Assembly: GCF_900106995.1 (NCBI RefSeq)
Contig: NZ_FNOK01000010.1
Location: 62,001-126,000 of the forward strand
DNA from: Saccharopolyspora shandongensis
GTDB lineage: Bacteria; Actinomycetota; Actinomycetes; Mycobacteriales; Pseudonocardiaceae
Direction of reading: 5' to 3'
Length of the DNA stretch: 64,000 nt
Shown here piece after piece: positions 51,744-61,011 of this stretch. Below the pieces are notes generated by a model. The model was not told the DNA's origin. It did not search any database and saw only the letters and a list, made by a program, of their open reading frames with translations. Made by a program: the position numbers and the translations under genes. Positions within the stretch are counted from its first letter, which is position 1, and each line of letters opens with the position of its first letter.

Positions 51744-51769
51744 CGCAAGCGCTTTCGTAAGCGCTTACG
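51744..51769. promoter_or_regulatory. Tandem LacI-type operators
   Basis: Perfect 14-bp palindrome CGTAAGCGCTTACG at 51756-51769 and, overlapping by two bases, CGCAAGCGCTTTCG at 51744-51757 with the same AAGCGCTT core. Central CG and this core are classic for LacI/GalR regulators. The pair lies 25-50 bp before the binding-protein gene and about 93 bp before lacI. Confidence 0.75.
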
Positions 51770-51861
51770 GCAGAATAGGAACCATCGGACGAAGTGGCAA
51801 GGTCACGGATCATGATGGTGGGCGCGGACCGCAGGGCGGACCGGAGCGGAAGGGGTCACGG

Positions 51862-52902
51862 ATGCCACAGCAACGCGCGAGGCTCAGGCTCATTGACGTC
51901 GCCGAGCGGGCCGGGGTGTCGATCGCTGCGGCGTCGCGGGCGCTGTCCGGGTCCGCGGGCGTCAGCGACGCCATCGCCGAGCGAGTGCGCGAAGTCGCCG
52001 CGCAGATGGGCTACGTCGCCAACGTGCACGCCCGCACGCTGGCCGGCGGCGCGAGCACGAGCGTCGGACTGCTCGTGCACGAGATCGGCGACCCCTACTT
52101 CACCGAGATCGCCAGCGGGGTGCTGCGCGTCGGCGCGCAGCAGGGCCTGACCGTGCAGATCTGCCACACGGGGCGCGACCCGGAGAACGAGCTCGTCCAG
52201 GTCCGCACGCTGATCGCCAACCGGGTCCGGGCGATCATCATCGCCGGCTCGGGTTTCGTGGATGCGCGGAAGCAGGCGTCGCTGAAGCAGGACCTCCAGG
52301 CGTTCCAGGAAGCAGGGGGCCGCGTCGCGGTGATCGGACGTCACCACCTCGGCACCGACGCGGTGCTGCCGGACAACACCGCGGGTGGCCGGTCGATCAC
52401 CGAACACGTGCTTTCCCTGAGGCACCGGCGGATCGCCTTCGTCGCCGGCCCCCGGGCCCTGACCACAGTGGCCGATCGCCTCGCGGGCGCCGCGCAGGCA
52501 CTGGAAGCGGCCGGACTGTCAATTGAGGACATTCCTGTCATCGAGGAAGCGTTCACGCGCGACGGCGGCACGCTGGCCATGCGGCGCGTCCTCGGCGAGC
52601 ACCCCGACGTGACCGCGGTGATCGCGCTCAACGATGACATGGCGATCGGCGTCCTCGCGGCGCTGCGAGCGCGCGGAATGGCTGTGCCGAAGGACATTTC
52701 GGTGGCGGGCTTCGACGACGTGGCCGTCGCGGAGCACCTGTCGCCGGCGCTGACGACGGTCCGGTTGCCAATGGCGGAAATGGGGGAGCAGGCGTTGCTC
52801 CTCGCCTTGAAGGAACCGTCGGCCCGCCCCCGTCGCCGCACCACGGCGCACTCCCTGGTGGTGCGCGAGTCCACCGCCCCACCCCCGCGCCGCAAGCGGT
52901 GA
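51862..52902 (+). CDS. LacI-family regulator of the sugar operon
   Basis: 346 aa. N-terminal helix-turn-helix LRLIDVAERAGVSIAAASRA with hinge helix region (NVHARTLAGG), then a full ligand-binding domain: SVGLLVHEIGDPYFTEIASG, RVRAIIIAGSGFVD, RRIAFVAGPRALTTVADRLA and DISVAGFDDVAVAEHLSPAL. ATG 51862 after GGAAGGGG. It is divergent from the ten-gene operon and surely controls it through the tandem AAGCGCTT sites. The sensed ligand should be the operon's substrate or a metabolite. Confidence 0.9.
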   Translation: MPQQRARLRLIDVAERAGVSIAAASRALSGSAGVSDAIAERVREVAAQMGYVANVHARTLAGGASTSVGLLVHEIGDPYFTEIASGVLRVGAQQGLTVQICHTGRDPENELVQVRTLIANRVRAIIIAGSGFVDARKQASLKQDLQAFQEAGGRVAVIGRHHLGTDAVLPDNTAGGRSITEHVLSLRHRRIAFVAGPRALTTVADRLAGAAQALEAAGLSIEDIPVIEEAFTRDGGTLAMRRVLGEHPDVTAVIALNDDMAIGVLAALRARGMAVPKDISVAGFDDVAVAEHLSPALTTVRLPMAEMGEQALLLALKEPSARPRRRTTAHSLVVRESTAPPPRRKR

Positions 52903-52990
52903 CTCCTCGCCACCACTCGGGCTGCGCAGACCGGGCGACAATGCTGGTTCAGGCAGAGCGCGGTTTGTCCGGTTCGCCGTCGCGCAAATC

Positions 52991-53037
52991 CGCCGTGATG
53001 CGACGAGCCCGGTTCATCGGCTCGCCGCATCACGGCG
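52991..53037. terminator. Long bidirectional hairpin between lacI and the amidohydrolase gene
   Basis: Perfect 12-bp outer stem (CGCCGTGATGCG at 52991-53002, CGCATCACGGCG at 53026-53037) plus an inner CGAGCC/GGCTCG pair after a one-base bulge. It lies between convergent genes. The rest of 52903-53219 shows no gene. Confidence 0.65.
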
Positions 53038-53219
53038 TTCGGGTTTGCCTGGCCGGCTGCAGAAGCCAGATCGTGGCGCTGGAGCATGTCCAGCGAGCGT
53101 TGGGCCGCACGAGGACCTCGACGAGAAGGTCGGGACTCCAGCTTGTTCAACGAGATCGGTTGGTACGCAGCCAAAATCGGCAGATCACGACCTGGATGAT
53201 GCGGGCTCGATGGCCCCGA

Positions 53220-54689
53220 TCAGTGTCGGACCGGTTTGCCTGGCAGGGCGTCGGTGCACAGCTCGCCGTCGCGCACGACGAATGTTCCCGAGACCAGCAC
53301 GTGGTGGAACCCGCTGGACGGCCGCGTGGTGTCGGCGTAGGTCGACTCGTCGGTCACCGCTTCCGGGTCGAAGACGACGATGTCGGCGTCGCTGCCCGGT
53401 TGGATCCGGCCCTTGCGCCGCATCGCGGGCACCGCGGAGCCGAGCACGTCGGCCGGCACCAGGCTGCAGCGGCGCACCGCCTCCGGAAGGCTCAACTCGC
53501 CGGATTCGCGGACCAGGAGTCGCAAGCTGCGGGCGAAAGTGCCGGCTGTGCGGGGATGTGTGACCACGTCGGGCGCCAGCGGCCACTGCAGCGGATCGCG
53601 GGGCGAGGACCGCCAGAGCAGCGGTGCCGCGTCGCTGGCGACCGCCGCGTCGGTGAAGGTGAGCGCCCGCTTCAGGTAGGCGAGGTCCGCCGGATCGTTT
53701 TCGTCGAAGAAGTGCACGAACGCCGCGCCACCCGGGTCCTGCTCGCGCACCTTCCGCAGCGTCGCCTCGTCCGGGATTCGCTCGCCGGTGGCCAGATAGC
53801 CGATGGAGTGGGGTGTCAGTCCTCGTCGGTGCAGCAGCTCCGGCGCGAGGAACGCCGCGCCGATGCCGGTCATGCCTGCGCCGTACGGGTAGGCCTCGGT
53901 CGTGACCCGGGAGCCTTCCGAACGCACCTTCTCCACCAGCCCCAGCACGCGGTCCACCTGTCGCAGCGAGGTGCTGTTGACGTGGCAGTAGTGCATGTGC
54001 GCGCCGGTTTCCGCCGCGGCCCGCACGATCTCCTCCGCGCCGTCGATCGGGGTCTGCGGGTCCATCTCGACCAACTCGCGTGCGTGCGTGTACGTCGGGA
54101 GCCCGGCTCTGGCGGCGAGTCCGGCGACGGCGAGGTATTCGGACGGGTCGATCCAGGGTGCGTAGCCGACGAGGATGCCGATGCCCAGCGCGCCGTCGGC
54201 CAGATCGGTCTCCAGCACGTCTAGAACTCGCTGCACATCGGCTGGTGATGCGGGCCGTTGCCAGGGTTCTCGCCCGATGTTGGCGAAGAAGTCGTCGAGC
54301 GTGCCGGTGGGTTTGATGCCGAGCACGACGTGCATCCGCGCCACCGCCCACGACGTGGAGAACCCGTAGTTGATCGGGCGCCCCTCAAGTGCTGCTTGGC
54401 GGTAGGCCGGTGCCACCGGGTACACCCCGGCTTCCAGTTCGAGCGCGGTTGTCACGCCGTCCATGGCCTGCAGGCGTTGCGTGGCGATGTCGGGGCTGTG
54501 GCTGTGCAGGTCGATGAAACCGGGGCTGACGACGTGCCCGGCGACGTCCACCACGGACTTCCCGGCCAACGGGTCGGAGCTGATCTCCCGGACCGCGCCG
54601 CCGGAGATCCCGACGTCGCGGACCGCGTCCAGCCCGGTTTCGGGGTCGATCACCCGCCCGCCGCGAAGCACCAGGTCGTACTCGGTCAT
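53220..54689 (-). CDS. Amidohydrolase of the N-acyl-D-amino-acid deacylase group
   Basis: 489 aa metal-dependent hydrolase. N-terminal sheet DLVLRGGRVIDPETGLDAVR, metal motif GFIDLHSHSPD (HxH), AMDGVTTALELEAGVYP (bridging region with Glu), PTYTHARE and AHMHYCHVN (His ligands), SDAAPLLW (Asp) and the closing sheet GRIQPGSDADIVVFDPEAV. D-aminoacylases and related deacylases share this order. It would free a D-amino acid from its N-acyl form. ATG 54689 overlaps the stop of the MFS gene before it. The nearby DadA-like oxidase would use the product. Confidence 0.75.
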   Translation of the reverse strand: MTEYDLVLRGGRVIDPETGLDAVRDVGISGGAVREISSDPLAGKSVVDVAGHVVSPGFIDLHSHSPDIATQRLQAMDGVTTALELEAGVYPVAPAYRQAALEGRPINYGFSTSWAVARMHVVLGIKPTGTLDDFFANIGREPWQRPASPADVQRVLDVLETDLADGALGIGILVGYAPWIDPSEYLAVAGLAARAGLPTYTHARELVEMDPQTPIDGAEEIVRAAAETGAHMHYCHVNSTSLRQVDRVLGLVEKVRSEGSRVTTEAYPYGAGMTGIGAAFLAPELLHRRGLTPHSIGYLATGERIPDEATLRKVREQDPGGAAFVHFFDENDPADLAYLKRALTFTDAAVASDAAPLLWRSSPRDPLQWPLAPDVVTHPRTAGTFARSLRLLVRESGELSLPEAVRRCSLVPADVLGSAVPAMRRKGRIQPGSDADIVVFDPEAVTDESTYADTTRPSSGFHHVLVSGTFVVRDGELCTDALPGKPVRH

Positions 54690-55954
54690 GCGTTGCTCCT
54701 TCCAGCGCGGATCTGAAAATCGGCCTGGCGCTTCGGCACGATCAGGGCGAGCAGGGCGCCGAGCACCGTGCTGCCGATCAGGAAACCGAACGCCGCGGTG
54801 TAGGAGAAGTGGTCTACCAGCCAGCCCATCGCCACCGGCGCGATCACCCCGGCGAGTTGTCCGCCGGCGTTGACCACACCCATACCAGACCCGACCACGG
54901 CCGGCGGCAGCGCTCGCACCGGCATGCCGAGAATGCTCATGTAGGCGAGTCCGGCGATGCCCATCGCGATCGTCTGGTAAAGCGTGAACTCACCGGCGGT
55001 GTCGGCGTTGAGCATCAAGGCCAGCGTCGCGGCGGCGGCCAGCAGCACCGGGATGACGAACCAGCGCGCCCGCTCGGTGAAGAACCGGTCGAACAGCCAG
55101 CCGCCGAGGAACGTGCACACGCACATCACCAGCAGCGGGATCGCGGCGAGCACGCCGGTGTCCAGCAGCGAAATGCCGCGTTCCTCCAGCAGGTAGCTCG
55201 GAACCCAGGTGATCATCCCGTAGCTGAGCATGTTCGTCGCGCAGAACAAGGCGGCGAACTTCCACACCGCCGCGGACCGCAGGACGTGGCGCAGGGACAC
55301 GGTTGTCCGGTTCGGCAGCGGAACCTCGGTCAGCCGGGTGGGCAGCGGCTTCGGCAGCATCGCCCACAGCAGGATGCCGATCACCACGCCCACCAGCGCG
55401 GTGACCCAGAACGTGTGCCGCCAGCCGAGCGCGAACACAACTGGCGCGGCGATCAGCGGGGCCAACCCGGCGCCCAGGTTGTTGGAGGCCAGCATGGCGC
55501 CGGCCGCAGTGGCCCGGTGGCTTGGGGGCGTGCGCTCGGCGATCGCCTTGAACGACGCGCCGGGGAACAGCCCTTGGCCCACCCCGAAGAGGGCACGGAC
55601 CACCAGCAGGGAGACGAAGCCCCACATGGCTCCGGTGAGAGCGGTGAAAACCGACCACAGCAGCAGCGAGATGACCAGCAGCCGTCGCGCCCCGAACCGG
55701 TCGGCGAGGACGCCGCCGGGGATCTGGCAGACCAGGTACACCAAGGAGAAGGCGGTGATCAGCCAGCCCTGCGAGGTCTTGCTGAGGTCGAACTCCGCCC
55801 CGATGAACGGCAGTGCGACCGCCATCATGACCCGGTCGACGTAGTCGATGACCCACACGCCCATGAGCAGCGCGATGGTGACGGTGGCGGTGCGGCGAAT
55901 GTGGGACGAGGTCACGGCCGGTTGCTCGGTCGTGTTGGTCGCGGTGGAATCCAT
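54686..55954 (-). CDS. MFS transporter (organic anion/ACS family-like)
   Basis: 422 aa, 12 membrane helices. GVWVIDYVDRVMMAVALPFI in helix 1, loop motif GVLADRFGARRLL, GVGQGLFPGASFKAIAERTP in the helix 4-5 region, typical of the anion:cation symporter group that takes up sugar acids and N-acyl compounds. ATG 55954 after GGAGGAAAG. It overlaps the amidohydrolase gene (ATGA), so it most likely imports that enzyme's substrate. Confidence 0.85.
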   Translation of the reverse strand: MDSTATNTTEQPAVTSSHIRRTATVTIALLMGVWVIDYVDRVMMAVALPFIGAEFDLSKTSQGWLITAFSLVYLVCQIPGGVLADRFGARRLLVISLLLWSVFTALTGAMWGFVSLLVVRALFGVGQGLFPGASFKAIAERTPPSHRATAAGAMLASNNLGAGLAPLIAAPVVFALGWRHTFWVTALVGVVIGILLWAMLPKPLPTRLTEVPLPNRTTVSLRHVLRSAAVWKFAALFCATNMLSYGMITWVPSYLLEERGISLLDTGVLAAIPLLVMCVCTFLGGWLFDRFFTERARWFVIPVLLAAAATLALMLNADTAGEFTLYQTIAMGIAGLAYMSILGMPVRALPPAVVGSGMGVVNAGGQLAGVIAPVAMGWLVDHFSYTAAFGFLIGSTVLGALLALIVPKRQADFQIRAGRSNA

Positions 55955-56009
55955 CTTTCCTCCACGGCAGGTCGGCGTTCGCTGATTGTTGTGTCGAGCC
56001 GGCCGGGTT

Positions 56010-56033
56010 GGCTTCGTCGGGTCGGACGAAACC
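56010..56033. promoter_or_regulatory. Candidate operator in the MFS/pucR divergent region
   Basis: Inverted repeat GGCTTCGTC (56010-56018), 6-bp spacer, GACGAAACC (56025-56033), one mismatch. It is central in the 136 bp between the divergent MFS and PucR-type genes. Confidence 0.4.
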
Positions 56034-56090
56034 GGGCGGCCCCCGCTCTGGTGATCGCACGAAGCGCCCCGGCGGCGGATCGGCGAGGCT

Positions 56091-57752
56091 GTGGTCATGT
56101 GCCCAGCCGCGGAACCGCTCGTCGACGGAGTCGAGGTGGGCCCGCTGGTGAGGCAGTATCTACGGATGAACGCTCGGCCGGGGGCCAGCTTGGCCCGCAT
56201 TCTGGAAGATCTCGGCAGCACCGTGCTCGACGTCGCGGTATGCCCGGATCCGCCGCCGTCGGAGGTCACCACCGTCGCCGTGCACGACCCCGACGAGCAC
56301 CTGCAACCACCGGCCGGTGCCCTGGTGCTCGGCGTCGGGGTGGCAGATCCAGGAGATCTGCTGCTGCAGCTGGGGCGGCATGCCGCGGCGGCCCTGGTGG
56401 TCCGCGGACCGCTGGACGTCGACGAACCGCTGCGCGAAGCCGTCCGATCCTCCGGAGTGGCGCTGCTGAGCGCGAGCAACGCTGCGTCCTGGACCCAGAT
56501 CTTGTTGCTGGTGCGCACTGTTCTGCTGGACGGTGAGCTCGACGAGCGGCAGGCGAAGCTGACCGGCAACCACATCGGCGAACTGTTCGCCCTGGCCAAC
56601 GCGGTCGGAGCGGCGCTCGACACGCCGGTGACCATCGAGGACCGCTCGGCGCGGGTGGTGGCCTTCTCAGCGGATCAGGCCGCCGCCGACGCACCGAGGG
56701 CGGCGACCGTGCTCGCCCGGCAGGTGCCACCGGAATGGCAGCGAAGGCTGGCCGACAACAGGGTTTTCGAGCGGCTCTACCGCACCAGCGAGCCGGTGTG
56801 GGTCGACTTGGGCGATGCGGATGTGCTTCCCCGCGTGGCGGTGGCGGTGCGCGCCGGCGAGGAAATCCTGGGCGCGATGTGGGCGGCGGTGCGTCGGCCG
56901 TTCACCGCGGACGAGGAGCGTGCCTTCGTCGCTGCCGCGAAGACGGCGGCATTGCACTTGCTGCAACAACGCGCGGCCGAGAACGCGGGGAAGTGGCGTC
57001 GATCGGAGCTGGTCCGATGCGTGCTGACCGGCGGTAGCGGCGCGGAGCTGGCGGCGCGGCGGCTGGAGCTGGCGGAGGTCCCGCTGTGCGTCGTGGCCGC
57101 CGAGCCGTCCGACCGGCACGAGGACGGCGCCGAGCGCGAGCTGGCGGCAGAGCGCTTGTGCGAGCTGCTGAGCTTGCACCTCGCGGTGCGGCAATCCAAG
57201 GTCGCGACGGCGTCGGCACTGGGCACCGCCTACGCGATCTTGCCGCTGACGACGGCGGATCCGGATGCCGAGTCCAGGAACGCATTGGGCTTGTTGCAAG
57301 GTTTCGCGACTCGCCGCGACGCTGGAGCGGTCGTCGGGATGGGGCGCGTCGCGTGGTCGCCGAGGGAGGTGCCGCGTTCTCGCGCGGACGCGGATGCGGT
57401 GCTGGACGTGCTGCGCAGCGGTGACCGGCGGACCGCGCGGGTCGACGAGGTCTGGGAGCGGCTGTTCCTGGCGAGGCTGCGGGATCTGGCGGTCGACGAC
57501 GAGGAACTGCGCGATGGACCGGTCCAGGCCCTGACCGCCTACGACGCCGACCACCACAGCCAGCTCGTCGCGACCCTCTCCGCCTACCTCGATGCGTTCG
57601 GTGATGTGGCGAGGACCGCGCAGGCGATGCACGTGCACCCCAACACCCTGCGCTACCGGCTGCGGCGGATCACCGAGGTCAGCGGCCTGGACCTGAGCAA
57701 TCCGGATGCCCGTCTCGCGGTGGGCTTGCAACTGCGCGTTCAAGGAGGGTGA
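56091..57752 (+). CDS. PucR-family transcriptional regulator
   Basis: 553 aa. N-terminal ligand-type domain (residues 1-160), a GAF-like middle (LDTPVTIEDRSARVVAFSAD; AVRAGEEILGAMWAAVRRPF) and a GGDEF-like linker. The C-terminal PucR helix-turn-helix is clear: LVATLSAYLDAFGDVARTAQ, AMHVHPNTLRYRLRRITEVS. GTG 56091 or the ATG two codons later can start it. It is divergent from the MFS/amidohydrolase pair and 3 bp upstream of the DadA-like gene, so it likely activates both in response to an amino-acid-like inducer. Confidence 0.85.
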   Translation: MVMCPAAEPLVDGVEVGPLVRQYLRMNARPGASLARILEDLGSTVLDVAVCPDPPPSEVTTVAVHDPDEHLQPPAGALVLGVGVADPGDLLLQLGRHAAAALVVRGPLDVDEPLREAVRSSGVALLSASNAASWTQILLLVRTVLLDGELDERQAKLTGNHIGELFALANAVGAALDTPVTIEDRSARVVAFSADQAAADAPRAATVLARQVPPEWQRRLADNRVFERLYRTSEPVWVDLGDADVLPRVAVAVRAGEEILGAMWAAVRRPFTADEERAFVAAAKTAALHLLQQRAAENAGKWRRSELVRCVLTGGSGAELAARRLELAEVPLCVVAAEPSDRHEDGAERELAAERLCELLSLHLAVRQSKVATASALGTAYAILPLTTADPDAESRNALGLLQGFATRRDAGAVVGMGRVAWSPREVPRSRADADAVLDVLRSGDRRTARVDEVWERLFLARLRDLAVDDEELRDGPVQALTAYDADHHSQLVATLSAYLDAFGDVARTAQAMHVHPNTLRYRLRRITEVSGLDLSNPDARLAVGLQLRVQGG

Positions 57753-57755
57753 CAG

Positions 57756-58994
57756 GTGTATTCGCGCGTACCCGCGCCTCGTCGAGTCGTGGTGGTCGGT
57801 GCCGGCGTGGTGGGCCTTTCCACCGCATGGTTCCTGCAGGAACGCGGCGTGGAGGTCGTGGTGCTGGACCGCAGCGGCGTCGCCGCGGGCGCCTCGTGGG
57901 GCAACGCGGGTTGGCTGACCCCGAGCCTCGCCACCCCGCTGGGCGAGCCCAGCGTGCTGGTGTCGGCGCTGCGATCGCTGGGGGATCCGAACGCCGCGTT
58001 GCACGTTCCGCTGCGTCCGGACCCGGCGGTGCTGGCGTTCCTCGCTCGTTTCGCCGCCCGCTGCACGCCCCGGGCTTGGCAACGTTCGATGGCGGCATTG
58101 GTGCCGGTGAACCGACTGGCGTTGCAGACCTTCGACGAGCTGACCACCGGTGGTGTGCGGGCCAGCACCCACAGCGGCCCCATCCTGGTCGGGTTCGCGG
58201 ATCCGGCCCACAGCGCCGCGCTGCGCCACGAGCTCGAACAGGTCAGCCGCGCCGGCTTGGACGTCCGTTGGCAGCCGGCGAACCCGACGATTCCCCAGCT
58301 GTCCGAACGGATCGTCGAGGTCCTGGAACTCCACGGTCAGCGTTATCTGGAGCCTGGCCCCTTCGTGCAGGCCCTCGCCGAATCGGTCCGCGACCGCGGC
58401 GGACGCATCGTCGCAGGCGCACGAGTACGGGCGATGCGGCACGGTCCGGGCGGTATCGCGGTGGAAACGTTCACCGGCGCCCCGGAAGTCGGCGACGCGG
58501 TGGTCGTCGCGACCGGCTCGTGGCTCCCGGAACTGGCCAGGAAGCTCGGTGTGCGCACCCAGGTGCAGGCCGGTCGCGGCTACTCGTTCAGCGTCCCGAC
58601 GGACGAACCGGCCGAGACGCCGGTCTACTTTCCGGCCGCGAAGGTCGCGTGCACCCCGTACCGAGGCCGGCTGCGCATCGCGGGCACGATGGAGTTCCGC
58701 GGCCCGGACGATCCGCTGCAGCCCGGCCGCGTCGATGCGATCGTCCGCTCGGTGAAGCCACTGCTGTCCGGTGTGGACTGGTCGGATGCGCAGGACGTGT
58801 GGGTCGGCCCGCGGCCGATGACCCCGAACGGGCTTCCGCTGCTCGGAGCGACTGGAGCACCTGGCATCTTCGTCGCAGGAGGCCACGGAATGTGGGGAGT
58901 GACGTTGGGGCCGATCAGCGGCAAGCTGCTCGCCGAACGCATCGTGACCGGCACGACCCCTCCAGAACTCCGACCGTTCGACCCGCTGCGCTGA
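57756..58994 (+). CDS. FAD-dependent D-amino acid dehydrogenase-like oxidoreductase (DadA family)
   Basis: 412 aa. FAD-binding VVVVGAGVVGLSTAWFLQER, the DAO-type GASWGNAGWLTPSLATPLGE that follows, and the C-terminal flavin loop GLPLLGATGAPGIFVAGGHGMWGVTLGP. The fold oxidises D-amino acids or related secondary amines to keto acids. GTG 57756 follows AAGGAGGGTG inside the end of the pucR gene. With the neighbouring deacylase it makes a path from N-acyl-D-amino acid to keto acid; D-amino acid identity is unknown. Confidence 0.85.
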   Translation: MYSRVPAPRRVVVVGAGVVGLSTAWFLQERGVEVVVLDRSGVAAGASWGNAGWLTPSLATPLGEPSVLVSALRSLGDPNAALHVPLRPDPAVLAFLARFAARCTPRAWQRSMAALVPVNRLALQTFDELTTGGVRASTHSGPILVGFADPAHSAALRHELEQVSRAGLDVRWQPANPTIPQLSERIVEVLELHGQRYLEPGPFVQALAESVRDRGGRIVAGARVRAMRHGPGGIAVETFTGAPEVGDAVVVATGSWLPELARKLGVRTQVQAGRGYSFSVPTDEPAETPVYFPAAKVACTPYRGRLRIAGTMEFRGPDDPLQPGRVDAIVRSVKPLLSGVDWSDAQDVWVGPRPMTPNGLPLLGATGAPGIFVAGGHGMWGVTLGPISGKLLAERIVTGTTPPELRPFDPLR

Positions 58995-59159
58995 TCGGCC
59001 ACAGTGGACGATCGTCACGCACGGTCCGGCACGTCCGAGCAGCGGGGTTCGTCGGTCTGTCCTGCCCAGGTGCGGGCATGCGGATATTCGAGTCATGAGC
59101 AGGAGGTCCTTGCGCCTCGTAATCATGGTTCGTTCGCGGGTTTGATTGATCGCGCCATG

Positions 59160-60182
59160 TCAGCCGGTGGTGAGGACCATGCGGAACCGCGCGGCACCGG
59201 AGAGCATCTTTTGGTACGCCTCGTTGGCCTGGTCCAGCGGGAGGGTCTCGATCATCGGCCGGATGCCGTGCAGGGCGCTGAAGGTCAGGGTGTCCTGTAC
59301 GTCCTGTGCGGTGCCGGCCGGGTGGCCACGGACGATCTTGCCGCGCATGAGCAGCTGGTTCGGGCTGATGCCCAGTGGTTCAGGCGCTGCGCCGATGACG
59401 ACCAGCTCGCCGCGGTGGGACAGCCCGTCCACGGTCGCTGTGATGGCATCGGCGTTGGCGGCGGTGGCCAGCACAACCTTGGCGCCGCCGAGGGCCTGCA
59501 GCGCGTCTGCGACGGGGGTGTCGGCCGTGCTGTCGATGTAGTGGTGTGCGCCGAGTTGCTTGGCGAGGTCCGCCTTCCCGACTCCCCGGGCGATCGCCAC
59601 GGTTTCGAAGCCCATGGCGACCGCGTACCTCACTGCCAGGTGGCCCAGACCGCCGATGCCGAGTACGGCTACCAAGTCGCCCGGCCGTGCAGAGCTGCGT
59701 CGCAGCCCGTTGTACGTCGTTACTCCTGCGCAGGCCATGGGCGCCGCATCGGTGGCTGCTAGCGGTTCGGGGATGCGGGCAAGGGAGTCGACCGGTGCGA
59801 TGACCGCCTCGGCGAAACCGCCGTCGTAGGCCCATCCAGGGACTTTCAGGTTGTCGCACACGATGAAGTCGCCCTGCCTGCAGGGTGTGCAGTGGTGGCA
59901 GCTGCCTCCGAACCAGCCCACCGCCACCCGATCGCCCACCTGCCACCAGCTGTGCACTCCTTCGCCGAGCTGCTCGATGCGTCCGGCGATCTCATGGCCA
60001 GGGACCAGCGGAAACCGGACACCCGGAAATGCGGCGTCGATGAAGTAGGAGTCGCTGTGGCAGACTCCGCACGCCTCGATGGCAATGTGTACGTGGCCGG
60101 GTCCTGGATGTGCTGCCTCACGCTCGACGATCTCGAATGGTCCGCCGGCTGCGGCGACCTGTGCGACTCGATAGGGGCTCAT
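59160..60182 (-). CDS. Zinc-dependent alcohol dehydrogenase (AdhA-like)
   Basis: 340 aa. Catalytic zinc ligands in ACGVCHSDSYFID (Cys, His) and VPGHEIAGRIEQ (His-Glu), structural zinc cysteines in GGSCHHCTPCRQGDFIVCDN, NAD loop VLGIGGLGHLAVRYAVAMG. The third catalytic Cys is in MACAGVTTYNGL. It oxidises an alcohol or reduces an aldehyde with NAD(P)H. ATG 60182 after AGGAGAG. It stands alone, convergent with the DadA-like gene. Confidence 0.9.
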   Translation of the reverse strand: MSPYRVAQVAAAGGPFEIVEREAAHPGPGHVHIAIEACGVCHSDSYFIDAAFPGVRFPLVPGHEIAGRIEQLGEGVHSWWQVGDRVAVGWFGGSCHHCTPCRQGDFIVCDNLKVPGWAYDGGFAEAVIAPVDSLARIPEPLAATDAAPMACAGVTTYNGLRRSSARPGDLVAVLGIGGLGHLAVRYAVAMGFETVAIARGVGKADLAKQLGAHHYIDSTADTPVADALQALGGAKVVLATAANADAITATVDGLSHRGELVVIGAAPEPLGISPNQLLMRGKIVRGHPAGTAQDVQDTLTFSALHGIRPMIETLPLDQANEAYQKMLSGAARFRMVLTTG

Positions 60183-60685
60183 CTGGATCTCTCCTGAGCA
60201 CGGTCACTGACGGCTTCCGGCACCAGCAGACCAGCTCTTGTTCCCGCACGCACGCCGACCGGAACGGTTCGCTGCAGCGACTTGATGTGTCTCCTCTGGT
60301 CGATAGGACGTAGAGCAGTGCTGTGTGGCTGATGGGGCCGAAGTGGCGTTCCACGGCCGGATCGCTTGTCATCCGGGTTGAGCGCGAGGACTGTGAGTCC
60401 TGCGGCGGCGCCGGCGACGACTTGCACGACGATGTGGACCCACGGCGTCGACCACCCGAACAGGCCGCCGACCGCGGCGCCGCGCGACACAGCTGGAGTG
60501 AACGCGCCGCCGGAGATCCTGCCGACGGCGAACGCGCCTGCCAGGACTGTTGTTGCCGTCAGTCGGGGCACCGCATTCGCTACCGATCGTGGTTCGGCTG
60601 TAACGACGTCCACTGGCTTCGTCCTTGCTTCAGGCGCGGTTTCCTGCGATGCACCAACGATTCCGCTCATGTGTTCCCCTGCCAT
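60179..60685 (-). pseudogene. Aquaporin (MIP family) C-terminal half, probably decayed
   Basis: In a minus-strand frame, the segment at 60365-60613 reads VANAVPRLTATTVLAGAF, AVGRISGGAFTPAVSRGAAV, GGLFGWSTPWVHIVVQVVAG and ALNPDDKRSG. This is the second half of an MIP channel, with the second NPA box changed to TPA. The first half with its own NPA is absent from all frames upstream. The residues after it are basic and non-membrane. A truncated remnant overlapping the alcohol dehydrogenase start is the best reading. Confidence 0.55.
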
Positions 60686-60913
60686 CGCCGCCAGCGGCCA
60701 TGCATCCGCCTGGCTGGCCGCACTGGCCGAATTCCTGCTAACTGCAACCGTGACCAAGTTCCGGCCGGTGGCGGCATGGGAAGCCCAGCGACGTCGTCCA
60801 TTGTGGAGTGTTGAGCTTTTCCTGCAGGATGGTTTGGTGTGGCTCGTGGGGCTGCCACCGGCCAACTCGGAGTCGCGTCTTGCGCGCGGCGTGAACATCG
60901 GCAGTAGGGGGCC

Positions 60914-60932
60914 CATCGTTTGCAAAACGATT
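60914..60932. promoter_or_regulatory. Inverted repeat upstream of the sulfite-oxidase-family gene
   Basis: ATCGTTT-GCA-AAACGAT, 7-bp arms with a 3-nt spacer, about 80 bp before the start codon. AT-rich for this genome, so it stands out. It could be an operator. Confidence 0.3.
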
Positions 60933-61011
60933 CGGCAGGTTCCATGCTGGATGCGGCCGAAGCACCCTCTTCCTGCTGCAACGAACCGCCCAGCAGTCAG
61001 GAGGTGACGTG

